8,121 bases of DNA from Gammaproteobacteria bacterium CG22_combo_CG10-13_8_21_14_all_40_8 (GTDB taxonomy: Bacteria; Pseudomonadota; Gammaproteobacteria; Enterobacterales; GCA-002770795): positions 1,658 through 9,778 of the forward strand of contig PCTP01000226.1 in assembly GCA_002770795.1 (NCBI GenBank), written 5' to 3'. The notes beneath the pieces are model-generated. The model searched no databases. It was not told the origin of the DNA and saw only the letters and a program-made list of their open reading frames with translations. Below, piece after piece: positions 1 through 5,651 of this stretch (its first letter is position 1; each line of letters begins with the position of its first letter). The translations under genes were made by a program, and so were the position numbers.

Positions 1-978
1 ATTTTAGGGGATATCAATCAATTTAATTGTGTGGGCGTTGAAGCGGGCAAAGGGGCATTTATGGCTCCCTCATTAGTACTTTGTGAAAATGCCTTACAAC
101 AAACTTTACCTCATGAGCTTGAAGCCTTTGGCCCAGTCAGTACTATTATGTCCTATCAGGATCTGGGACAGGCCATTCAACTGGCTAAAATGGGCAAAGG
201 TAGTCTAGTCGGCTCTATCATTACTCATCATGATGACTATGCCAGAGATTTAATATTAGGTTGTGCTTCTCATCACGGCAGAATGTTAGTGTTAAATAGA
301 GACTGTGCGGCTGAATCCACTGGCCATGGCTCACCTTTAGCGAATTTGGTTCATGGTGGCCCAGGTCGAGCGGGTGGCGGAGAAGAATTAGGCGGGATCA
401 GAGCCATTAAACATTATATGCAAAGAACCGCTATTCAAGGCTCACCTACCTCCCTCATGGCAATCACCAATCAATATATTCGGGGGGCTAAAACCACAGA
501 AGATAGAATTCACCCCTTCAGAAAATATTTTGAAGAATTAAAAATAGGTGATTCTTTAACCACACACAGACGTACAGTCACAGAAGCAGATATTGTGAAT
601 TTTGGATGTTTATCTGGTGATCATTTTTATGCACATTTTGATGAAATAGCCGCTAAAGATTCTTTCTTTGAAAAACGCGTCGCCCATGGATATTTTGTGA
701 TTTCAGCTGCGGCCGGAATGTTTGTCGATCCAGGACAAGGACCCGTTATTGCAAATTATGGTATTGATAACCTAAGATTTATAGAACCAGTCGGCATTGG
801 TGATACGATTCGTGTTAAACTAACAGCGAAGAGAAAAATAAAGAAATCCAAGCGACCTGACGATAAATATTTAACCGGTGTTGTGGTTTGGGATGTAGAA
901 GTCACTAATCAACATGAAGAAGCTGTGGCCATTTACGATATTTTAACATTGGTTGAACGCCAACATGATGACGACTGA
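1..978 (+). CDS. paaZ: PaaZ, bifunctional oxepin-CoA hydrolase / semialdehyde dehydrogenase, C-terminal part (5' end outside window)
   Basis: This is the C-terminal 325 residues of the cytoplasmic enzyme that opens the oxepin-CoA ring in aerobic phenylacetyl-CoA catabolism and oxidises the resulting aldehyde. The reading frame is open to base 1, so the gene is cut by the window edge; the full family protein is about 680 residues. The first part is the end of the aldehyde dehydrogenase domain, with the family-typical glycine-rich stretch STGHGSPLANLVHGGPGRAG at 316-375. The catalytic Cys and Glu of that domain lie upstream, out of view. The second part, from about base 510, is the MaoC-like hot-dog hydratase domain. 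Its motif GDHFYAHFD carries the catalytic Asp (codon 619-621) and His (codon 634-636), equivalent to E. coli Asp561 and His566. Stop is TGA at 976-978. No other paa gene is visible; slt follows 18 bp later. Identification is very secure because long blocks match the E. coli protein as I remember it. Confidence 0.96.
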   Translation: MLGDINQFNCVGVEAGKGAFMAPSLVLCENALQQTLPHELEAFGPVSTIMSYQDLGQAIQLAKMGKGSLVGSIITHHDDYARDLILGCASHHGRMLVLNRDCAAESTGHGSPLANLVHGGPGRAGGGEELGGIRAIKHYMQRTAIQGSPTSLMAITNQYIRGAKTTEDRIHPFRKYFEELKIGDSLTTHRRTVTEADIVNFGCLSGDHFYAHFDEIAAKDSFFEKRVAHGYFVISAAAGMFVDPGQGPVIANYGIDNLRFIEPVGIGDTIRVKLTAKRKIKKSKRPDDKYLTGVVVWDVEVTNQHEEAVAIYDILTLVERQHDDD

Positions 979-996
979 GGATCAAAATAACCAAAG

Positions 997-3054
997 ATGT
1001 ATCAATTTAGCCTGAAACTCATTCAAGCTTTTATTTATTGGGGATGGTTAGCCACCATCCCGCTTTACGCAGGATCTGAACCTAATACCCCAATAACATC
1101 TCTAGGGACTATAAATTCTAAACCAATAATAGAAACTAATTCCATTGTAGCTACTGTGAAAAGTATTGAGATAGGACAGCAAAGATCGCTATTTTTGGAA
1201 GCAGAAAAATTTGCTTTGGCTGGAAATCTAGAACAGGTTGAAGAATTAAAGAATCAACTTCAAAATTATCCTCTACTTCCCTATCTCGACGCAGTCTTAT
1301 ATTCAAACTATCCACAAAAATTTTCTCAACAACAAATTGAAAGCTTTATCCAATCACAACCAGATTTAACACGCCAAACAGGTTTACTTGACAATTGGTT
1401 GCATAGTTTAGCCGACAAAAATGCTTGGGATACATTTCAAAAATATATGAGTCCAGAAGATGCATTAGATCTACAGTGCATTTATCTCGATCATGTGAAA
1501 ATCAATACGGAACAGAAATCATTTCAAACTTGGAGAAACCAAGTTGCATCCATTTGGTTAACCCCCTACTCGCTACCTTCTGAATGCACACCATTATTCA
1601 ATGCTTGGAAAAAATATGGCTTTTTAACAGCCGATCTAGTTTGGCAGCGCTTTAATGCAGCACTCAATAATGGGAATAGTAAATTTGCACATTATCTCAT
1701 TCTATTATTACCCCACAAAGAGCAATATAAGGCACAAAAGATTCTGGGATATTGGAAAAAACGAGGAAAACTTCCTAAAGTTAAGTCTTTGTTAGATAAA
1801 AAAAGACTTTCACCTCAATTAGCCTTATCTCTGATCCAACGCTATATTTGGTCAAACCCAGAACAAGCGTCAAACAACTATCAACAGTTAATCGACATCT
1901 TGCCAATTAATAGTGATGTTATTCAACGAACTGTTGCATTAAGCCTTGCCACCTCTGATCAACCACAAGCACTTAATTGGCTACAACAAGCAGAATTAAA
2001 TCAATCAGAGCCAGTTTTACGCCATTGGCATTTGAGTATCTTATTAAAACACCATCAATGGAATGATATTGAGCAGCTACTTGAAAACTACCTTGACTCT
2101 GGGTTTAATCATAACAGCTATCAATATTGGCTAGGCCGAGCCTATTTAGAAAACGATAAAATAATTAAAGCCCAAAAACAATGGAAAGCCTTAGCACAGA
2201 TCAGAGATTATTATGGATTTCTGGCATCAGTAGCTTTGGATCAATCCGTTAGTCTGAATGAAGAAAAGATTCCAATGATGGAGCAAGAACTGCAACAATT
2301 CGAGTTAATTCCACAAATAAAACGAGCAACGGAATGGTTCGCTTTAGGACGATTTTTAGAAGCAAGACGAGAGTGGAGCAATTATATACAGAAGATTCAT
2401 GGAGAATCCAGACTTATAGCTGCCCAATATGCCTTTAAAATCGGATGGTATGATCGAGCAATATTATTACTAGCCAACCGTCCATTTCAAAACTATTTAT
2501 TCTTAAGATTCCCCATTCCTTATATGAAGCTGTATAAAAAAAGTAAAGTCCCAGCAAGTTATTTAATGGCGATTACCAGACAAGAAAGTATTTTTCAAAT
2601 AGATGCCTACTCCAGCACTGGCGCCCGTGGCCTGATGCAATTAATGCCCTTTGTCGCTGAAATTCAAGCCCATAAAAATCGACTCACCTATTATGGGAAA
2701 CAATCACTCTATGAACCTGAAACCAATCTCAGTTTAGGAAGTGCTCTACTTGATCAACTTTTGCAATCTTTTAATGATGATTATTTGTTATCTACGGCAG
2801 CCTATAACGCTGGCTCAACAGCTGTTTCTAACTGGATGAAAACAAAAGATGAGTTACAAGCGGATATTTGGATTGAGACTATTCCTTATGGAGAAACACG
2901 AGACTACATCAAACAGGTGCTCAGCTATCAATTAATTTACTCCATCATGCTCGAAGAAAATTTTTCTATTCTTAATTCTTTGATCAAGCCAATGTTTACA
3001 GGAAAGGTACATAACGCAATGGGTTCTGATACAAAGATCAGTGATGCAGAGTAA
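997..3054 (+). CDS. slt: Soluble lytic murein transglycosylase (Slt70 family), secreted
   Basis: This periplasmic exo-acting enzyme cleaves the MurNAc-GlcNAc bond of peptidoglycan to give 1,6-anhydro-muropeptides and works in wall turnover and recycling. The protein has 685 residues (E. coli Slt: about 645). Residues 1-25 look like a Sec signal peptide: Lys7, then a hydrophobic core ending IPLYA before GSEPN. Residues about 60-490 form the alpha-helical superhelical U and L domains with repeat-like helices. The C-terminal lysozyme-like SLT domain covers about 505-650. It contains AITRQES with the catalytic Glu530, GARGLMQLMP at 542-551, AAYNAG at 601-606 and IPYGETRDYIKQVL from 629. ATG 997 is the first possible start because an in-frame TAA lies at 988-990. 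The only ribosome-binding site is a GAGGA at 977-981 overlapping the paaZ stop, about 15 nt away, so initiation is probably weak or coupled. The last 20 or so residues extend past the conserved SLT end. Confidence 0.96.
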   Translation: MYQFSLKLIQAFIYWGWLATIPLYAGSEPNTPITSLGTINSKPIIETNSIVATVKSIEIGQQRSLFLEAEKFALAGNLEQVEELKNQLQNYPLLPYLDAVLYSNYPQKFSQQQIESFIQSQPDLTRQTGLLDNWLHSLADKNAWDTFQKYMSPEDALDLQCIYLDHVKINTEQKSFQTWRNQVASIWLTPYSLPSECTPLFNAWKKYGFLTADLVWQRFNAALNNGNSKFAHYLILLLPHKEQYKAQKILGYWKKRGKLPKVKSLLDKKRLSPQLALSLIQRYIWSNPEQASNNYQQLIDILPINSDVIQRTVALSLATSDQPQALNWLQQAELNQSEPVLRHWHLSILLKHHQWNDIEQLLENYLDSGFNHNSYQYWLGRAYLENDKIIKAQKQWKALAQIRDYYGFLASVALDQSVSLNEEKIPMMEQELQQFELIPQIKRATEWFALGRFLEARREWSNYIQKIHGESRLIAAQYAFKIGWYDRAILLLANRPFQNYLFLRFPIPYMKLYKKSKVPASYLMAITRQESIFQIDAYSSTGARGLMQLMPFVAEIQAHKNRLTYYGKQSLYEPETNLSLGSALLDQLLQSFNDDYLLSTAAYNAGSTAVSNWMKTKDELQADIWIETIPYGETRDYIKQVLSYQLIYSIMLEENFSILNSLIKPMFTGKVHNAMGSDTKISDAE

Positions 3055-3194
3055 CCGTTCATTCTAAGGCGTAATTCCGCCCCCTTCATTTTTGCCGCAT
3101 ACTTCTTCTCAACCAATAACAGATTAAGCGCCAAAATATGAATAGTAGCAATTGTAAGAATTTGTAACATAAGGATTTCGTGTTAAGCTTTGAG

Positions 3195-3248
3195 CCGTTG
3201 AAACAATTTCTTTCAAGTAGACGGGTTTGCCAGCTTCGCTGGGCAAAC
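3195..3248. repeat. Two adjacent imperfect palindromes between slt and the tRNA terminator
   Basis: The first palindrome has TTGAAA at 3198-3203 paired with TTTCAA at 3211-3216, with an outer CCGT (3195-3198) / ACGG (3221-3224) pair separated by a bulge. The second has GTTTGCCAGC at 3225-3234 and GCTGGGCAAAC at 3238-3248, about 10 bp with one bulged G and a TTC loop. Neither is followed by a T-run on its own. They sit just beyond the tRNA-Glu terminator on the minus strand and about 140-190 bp after the slt stop on the plus strand. They could be 3' transcript-end structures or a dispersed extragenic palindrome; a genome search for further copies would tell. The pairing is visible; the function is unknown. 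Confidence 0.5.
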
Positions 3249-3250
3249 AC

Positions 3251-3279
3251 AAAAAAACCTGATAAAAATCAGGCTTTTT
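3251..3279. terminator. Bidirectional intrinsic terminator (tRNA-Ala/Glu operon and slt)
   Basis: CCTGAT at 3258-3263 pairs with ATCAGG at 3268-3273 around a four-base loop. The stem is extended by an A-tract on one side (3251-3257) and a T-tract on the other (3275-3279). On the minus strand a G-T pair and A-T pairs lengthen the stem, and the RNA ends in a U7 run; this end lies immediately after the CCA of tRNA-Glu. On the plus strand the same hairpin is followed by CTTTTT and could stop read-through from slt, whose stop is about 200 bp upstream. Confidence 0.85.
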
Positions 3280-3283
3280 AATT

Positions 3284-3359
3284 TGGCGTCCCCAAGGGGA
3301 GTCGAACCCCTGTTACCGCCGTGAAAGGGCGGTGTCCTAGGCCTCTAGACGATGGGGAC
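3284..3359 (-). tRNA. tRNA-Glu (anticodon UUC)
   Basis: This is a 76-nt cloverleaf with an encoded CCA end (complement of TGG at 3284-3286). The acceptor strands GTCCCCA and TGGGGAC (with discriminator G and CCA) pair fully. The anticodon stem/loop CCGCC-CTTTCAC-GGCGG puts UUC at 3325-3323. The T arm contains GTTCGA. The sequence is very close to E. coli tRNA-Glu. It is the distal gene of a two-tRNA operon, 15 nt after tRNA-Ala, and is followed by an intrinsic terminator. Its cognate synthetase gene gltX lies just upstream on the same strand. Confidence 0.98.
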
Positions 3360-3374
3360 TAGAGTAGTGTGTTT

Positions 3375-3450
<76 letters not shown>

Positions 3451-3469
3451 TTTCAAAACAACGGTGCGA

Positions 3470-3498
3470 ATTTTAGGGGGCGCTGGCTAAGCTGTCAA
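3470..3498 (-). promoter_or_regulatory. Sigma70 promoter of the tRNA-Ala / tRNA-Glu operon
   Basis: Reading the minus strand, a perfect -35 TTGACA (3498-3493) is followed after 17 nt by a -10 TAAAAT (3475-3470). The segment after the -10 is GC-rich (TCGCACCG), as is usual for promoters of stable RNA under stringent control. The start should fall near 3463, giving a leader of about a dozen bases before tRNA-Ala at 3450. The -35 box is only 33 nt beyond the gltX stop codon. No terminator is visible in between, so read-through from gltX into the tRNAs is possible. Confidence 0.88.
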
Positions 3499-3531
3499 CT
3501 GATTTCTAAAACTTATTACTTTGTACTGTGG

Positions 3532-4947
3532 TTATTTTACATTTTGTGCGCGGCTCTTGATCCATTCGATAGCAAATTCAATCCGCTTTAAAGAGCGTTC
3601 TTTACCAATTAACGCCATGGTGCCATCAATGCTTGGTGAAGCGCCAGCACCAGTCACAGCGACCCTAAGTGGCATGCCTAATTTTCCCATGCCAATTTGC
3701 AGCTCTTCTGCTATGGCTTCAATAATTTGATGAATGGCTTCTGCTGTCCAATCTTCAAGTTGTTGTGCTTTGTTGAAAAACTCTTCTAAGGGTTGTTGTG
3801 AACTAACCTTCAAATGCTTTTTGGCAGCATTTTCATCAAGTTCCTCAAAATCTTGATAGAAATAAACACTGGTTTCAGCCATTTCTTTCAAGGTCGTTAC
3901 CCTTTCGCGCATTAAATCAACTAATAACTCCAGCCTTGGTCCTTTGCTCAGATCAATATTTAAGACATCGAAATGAAACTTAGCAGCTTTGGCTAATTCA
4001 TCGGCAGGCAGCGTTTTAATGTAATGTTGATTGAGCCAGTTGAGTTTGTCCGTGTTGAATGCTGAAGGAGCTCTGTGTACATCAGACACTTTAAACAGCG
4101 TCATAAGCTCATCCATAGAGAAAACTTCTTGATCACCCTGTGACCAGCCTAATCGAACCAAATAGTTGATAAGTGCTTGTGGTAGATAACCCTCGTCTCT
4201 ATAAGCCATCACACTCACTGCACCATGGCGTTTAGATAATCTTTTACCATCATCTCCCAAAATCATGGGGACATGGGCATAGCTAGGTATTTCAGCTCCA
4301 AGCGCTTTAAAAATATTGATTTGCCTTGGTGTGTTGTTAACATGATCATCACCTCGGATCACTTGTGTGATTTTCATATCCCAATCATCTATGACCACAG
4401 TGAAGTTATAGGTTGGTGTTCCATCGGTTCTGGCTATAATCAGATCATCTAATTCTTGATTTGAAACTTCTATATTACCTTTGATGAGATCTTTAAAAAT
4501 CACAGAACCTTGTTGTGGATTTCTAAAACGAATCACATGAGGTTGATCTTCAGGATAATGCTCTAAATTTCGACAACAGCCATCATAACGTGGCTTTTGC
4601 TTATCCTGCATTTGTTGCTCTCGCAAAGCCTCAAGGCGTTCAATAGAGCAGTAACAACGATAGGCTTTTCCTTCGCTTACCAGTTGCCGAATGACTTCTT
4701 TATAACGGTCAAAGCGCTGGGTTTGGTAAAAAGGTCCCTCATCATGTTCTAATCCCAGCCATTCCATGCCATCCAATATAGCTTGAACAGACTCTTCAGT
4801 ACTACGTTCTCTATCGGTATCTTCTATTCTTAAAATAAAGGTACCCTTATTTTGTTTGGCGTGTAACCAACTATAAAGAGCGGTTCTTGCGCCGCCCACA
4901 TGTAAATAACCAGTTGGACTTGGAGCAAAACGAGTGATAACGGTCAT
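3532..4947 (-). CDS. gltX: Glutamyl-tRNA synthetase (GluRS, class Ib)
   Basis: This cytoplasmic enzyme attaches glutamate to tRNA-Glu using ATP. The protein has 471 residues, the same as E. coli GluRS. The Rossmann-fold catalytic domain carries PSPTGYLHVGG (residues 9-19, the HIGH motif) and KRLSKR (235-240, the KMSKS motif). Other GluRS landmarks are RIEDTDRER (40-48), FTVVIDDWDM (182-191) and VIRGDDHVNNTPRQ (197-209 region). The anticodon-binding helical region follows from about 320. The zinc-site region has Cys98, Cys100 and Cys125 as in E. coli, but Asn replaces the usual His127, and there is an extra Cys124. The start ATG at 4947 has AAGG at 4957-4954, 6 nt away. It is transcribed divergently from tRNA-Val and codirectionally with the tRNA-Ala/Glu operon behind it. 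The family call is certain; whether it also charges tRNA-Gln cannot be read from the sequence. Confidence 0.98.
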   Translation of the reverse strand: MTVITRFAPSPTGYLHVGGARTALYSWLHAKQNKGTFILRIEDTDRERSTEESVQAILDGMEWLGLEHDEGPFYQTQRFDRYKEVIRQLVSEGKAYRCYCSIERLEALREQQMQDKQKPRYDGCCRNLEHYPEDQPHVIRFRNPQQGSVIFKDLIKGNIEVSNQELDDLIIARTDGTPTYNFTVVIDDWDMKITQVIRGDDHVNNTPRQINIFKALGAEIPSYAHVPMILGDDGKRLSKRHGAVSVMAYRDEGYLPQALINYLVRLGWSQGDQEVFSMDELMTLFKVSDVHRAPSAFNTDKLNWLNQHYIKTLPADELAKAAKFHFDVLNIDLSKGPRLELLVDLMRERVTTLKEMAETSVYFYQDFEELDENAAKKHLKVSSQQPLEEFFNKAQQLEDWTAEAIHQIIEAIAEELQIGMGKLGMPLRVAVTGAGASPSIDGTMALIGKERSLKRIEFAIEWIKSRAQNVK

Positions 4948-4988
4948 AATATGCCTTATGTGATTTATAAAGGGGATGCAATGAGGGG

Positions 4989-4997
4989 ATTATAACA
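4989..4997 (-). promoter_or_regulatory. gltX: Probable extended -10 promoter of gltX
   Basis: The minus strand reads TGTTATAAT, which is a perfect -10 TATAAT (4994-4989) with an upstream TG one base away, the extended -10 form. No good -35 is seen at the usual distance; the best candidate, TTATGG at 5019-5014, would need a 19-nt spacer. The start would be about 35-40 nt ahead of the gltX ATG. This is the only promoter-like sequence close to gltX on this strand. Confidence 0.6.
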
Positions 4998-5033
4998 AAC
5001 TAAATTACACACCCCATAAAAATCTTATGTATA

Positions 5034-5090
5034 AAAATGATTAAAATTGTTTAGCCTTTAATCATTTTGACATTAAATGTCATTTTTTTT
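5034..5090. repeat. Two stacked inverted repeats between the divergent gltX and tRNA-Val promoters
   Basis: AAAATGATTAAA at 5034-5045 is perfectly repeated in reverse complement at 5057-5068, with an 11-base loop. Sharing its last base, a second palindrome, TGACATTAAATGTCA, occupies 5068-5082 and runs into eight Ts (5083-5090). Both are AT-rich. They may be operator sites for a dimeric regulator, a weak insulator or terminator separating the two transcription units, or part of the curved AT-rich upstream region of the tRNA promoter. I do not recognise a known operator consensus. Confidence 0.6.
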
Positions 5091-5145
5091 AAAAAAATTG
5101 AAAAAATCTATTGACCGATTTTCTTAACCTGCTAGAATCTCGCTC
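5083..5145 (+). promoter_or_regulatory. Stable-RNA promoter of tRNA-Val with UP-like element
   Basis: The -35 is TTGACC (5111-5116), the spacer is 16 nt, and the -10 is TAGAAT (5133-5138). Directly upstream, 5083-5110 is a T-run followed by A-runs, which fits an UP element for the RNA polymerase alpha subunit. The segment after the -10 is CTCGCTCG, a GC-rich discriminator typical of stringently controlled rRNA and tRNA promoters. Transcription should start near 5145, less than 10 bases before the mature tRNA. Confidence 0.85.
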
Positions 5146-5153
5146 GTTGATTT

Positions 5154-5229
5154 GGGCGCTTAGCTCAGTTGGTAGAGCATCGCCCTTACAAGGCGAGGGT
5201 CACTGGTTCGAGCCCAGTAGCGCCCACCA
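5154..5229 (+). tRNA. tRNA-Val (anticodon UAC)
   Basis: This is a 76-nt cloverleaf with encoded CCA. The acceptor stem GGGCGCT / AGCGCCC pairs fully. The anticodon stem/loop TCGCC-CTTACAA-GGCGA puts UAC at 5187-5189, and the T arm is ACTGG-TTCGAGC-CCAGT. It is divergent from gltX, as valU is in E. coli. Here it is a single tRNA gene rather than a multi-gene operon, because a terminator follows at once. Confidence 0.98.
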
Positions 5230-5235
5230 AATCTT

Positions 5236-5267
5236 AAAAAACGCAATTAAAAATAATTGCGTTTTTT
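5236..5267 (+). terminator. Intrinsic terminator of tRNA-Val
   Basis: AAAAAACGCAATTA (5236-5249) and TAATTGCGTTTTTT (5254-5267) form a perfect 14-bp stem around an AAAA loop. The right arm ends in six Ts and lies 6 nt after the tRNA CCA. Because the stem is symmetric with an A-tract, it could also act on transcripts arriving from comEC on the minus strand. Confidence 0.92.
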
Positions 5268-5327
5268 GCTTTTATTTGCACAAATAAATCTATTCAAAAA
5301 ATAAGCAGATCTTTCACAGAAGGGCTT

Positions 5328-5416
5328 ATCTTGGGACACCCATTTCTTTTTTTGGACACCCATTTCTTTTTTTGAGCATCTTGGTGAGCATCTTGGGACA
5401 CCCATTTCTTTTTTTG
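5328..5416. repeat. Three copies of a 20-bp repeat GGACACCCATTTCTTTTTTT with an interleaved 11-bp repeat
   Basis: Identical 20-mers lie at 5334-5353, 5354-5373 (directly abutting) and 5396-5415. The first and third copies share a longer identity of 27 bp (5328-5354 and 5390-5416). Between the second and third copies, GAGCATCTTGG occurs twice (5374-5384, 5386-5396). An inverted copy of the core, ATGGGTGTCC, is at 5454-5463 and could pair with the third copy. The GGAC start and inverted partner resemble ends of REP or IS200-like elements, but no transposase gene is present and the assignment is only a suggestion. There are no unique spacers of regular length, so this is not a CRISPR array. Confidence 0.8.
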
Positions 5417-5460
5417 TTACTAGTACCGCCCCAGCCCCCACAGCTACAGTCTAATGGGTG

Positions 5461-5569
5461 TCCTAGTACAACCTGCAGCTACTTGTCGACTTGCCGGAAA
5501 CAAGGGATAAGTTCGAGCGATGCTTTGAGGTTACTATTTGATGGAAAACTGCCTGCATTCGCCGAATAA
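5461..5569 (+). pseudogene. Possible 3' remnant of a coding sequence, perhaps a transposase tail
   Basis: The frame ending with TAA at 5567-5569 reads STCRKQGISSSDALRLLFDG followed by KLPAFAE. That looks like the amphipathic C-terminus of a real protein rather than chance sequence, and the DNA here is near 50% G+C against an AT-rich surround. The T-C-R-x-x-G pattern near a C-terminus recalls some IS66-type transposase tails, but I cannot confirm this. No start codon with a ribosome-binding site exists; upstream the frame runs into the GGACACCC repeats. If real, it is a fragment left by a deleted gene. Confidence 0.25.
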
Positions 5570-5651
5570 AATGAAAATTATTTTAGTTTTCTAATTAATA
5601 CGCTGAGTAGTTACGAAACTAATTGCTATTTTTCACAGTATTAAGACTTTT

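Larger units (their letters stand above)
5268..5651. other. Gene-free, repeat-rich interval between tRNA-Val and comEC
   Basis: About 380 bases lie here without an intact gene. From left to right there is a palindrome TTTATTTG-CA-CAAATAAA (5271-5288), a loose inverted repeat ATAAGC (5301-5306) / GCTTAT (5324-5329), the GGACACCC repeat cluster (5328-5416), an inverted copy of the repeat core (5454-5463), and a more GC-rich piece with a coding-like tail (5461-5569). After that comes AT-rich sequence up to the comEC stop. Within the last part, TAGTT / AACTA around 5608-5621 and TTAG / CTAA around 5582-5593 are the only hairpins that could end the comEC transcript, and both are weak. The interval has the character of decayed mobile DNA. 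Confidence 0.6.

Noticed and set aside
4948..5033. T-box or other riboswitch leader ahead of gltX
   Set aside because: The leader from the -10 to the ATG is only about 40 nt, with no T-box motif and no terminator/antiterminator pair.
5328..5416. CRISPR-like array
   Set aside because: Two of the three repeats abut directly, there is no regular unique spacer, and there are no cas genes.
5247..5441. Minus-strand reading frame of 64 codons with repeated KKEMGV
   Set aside because: It is only the translation of the GGACACCC repeats and the terminator; there is no ribosome-binding site and no recognisable domain.
5154..5520. Integrase attachment site at the 3' end of tRNA-Val
   Set aside because: The only downstream match to the tRNA 3' half is GTTCGAGC (8 bp at 5511-5518), too short, and no integrase gene is present.
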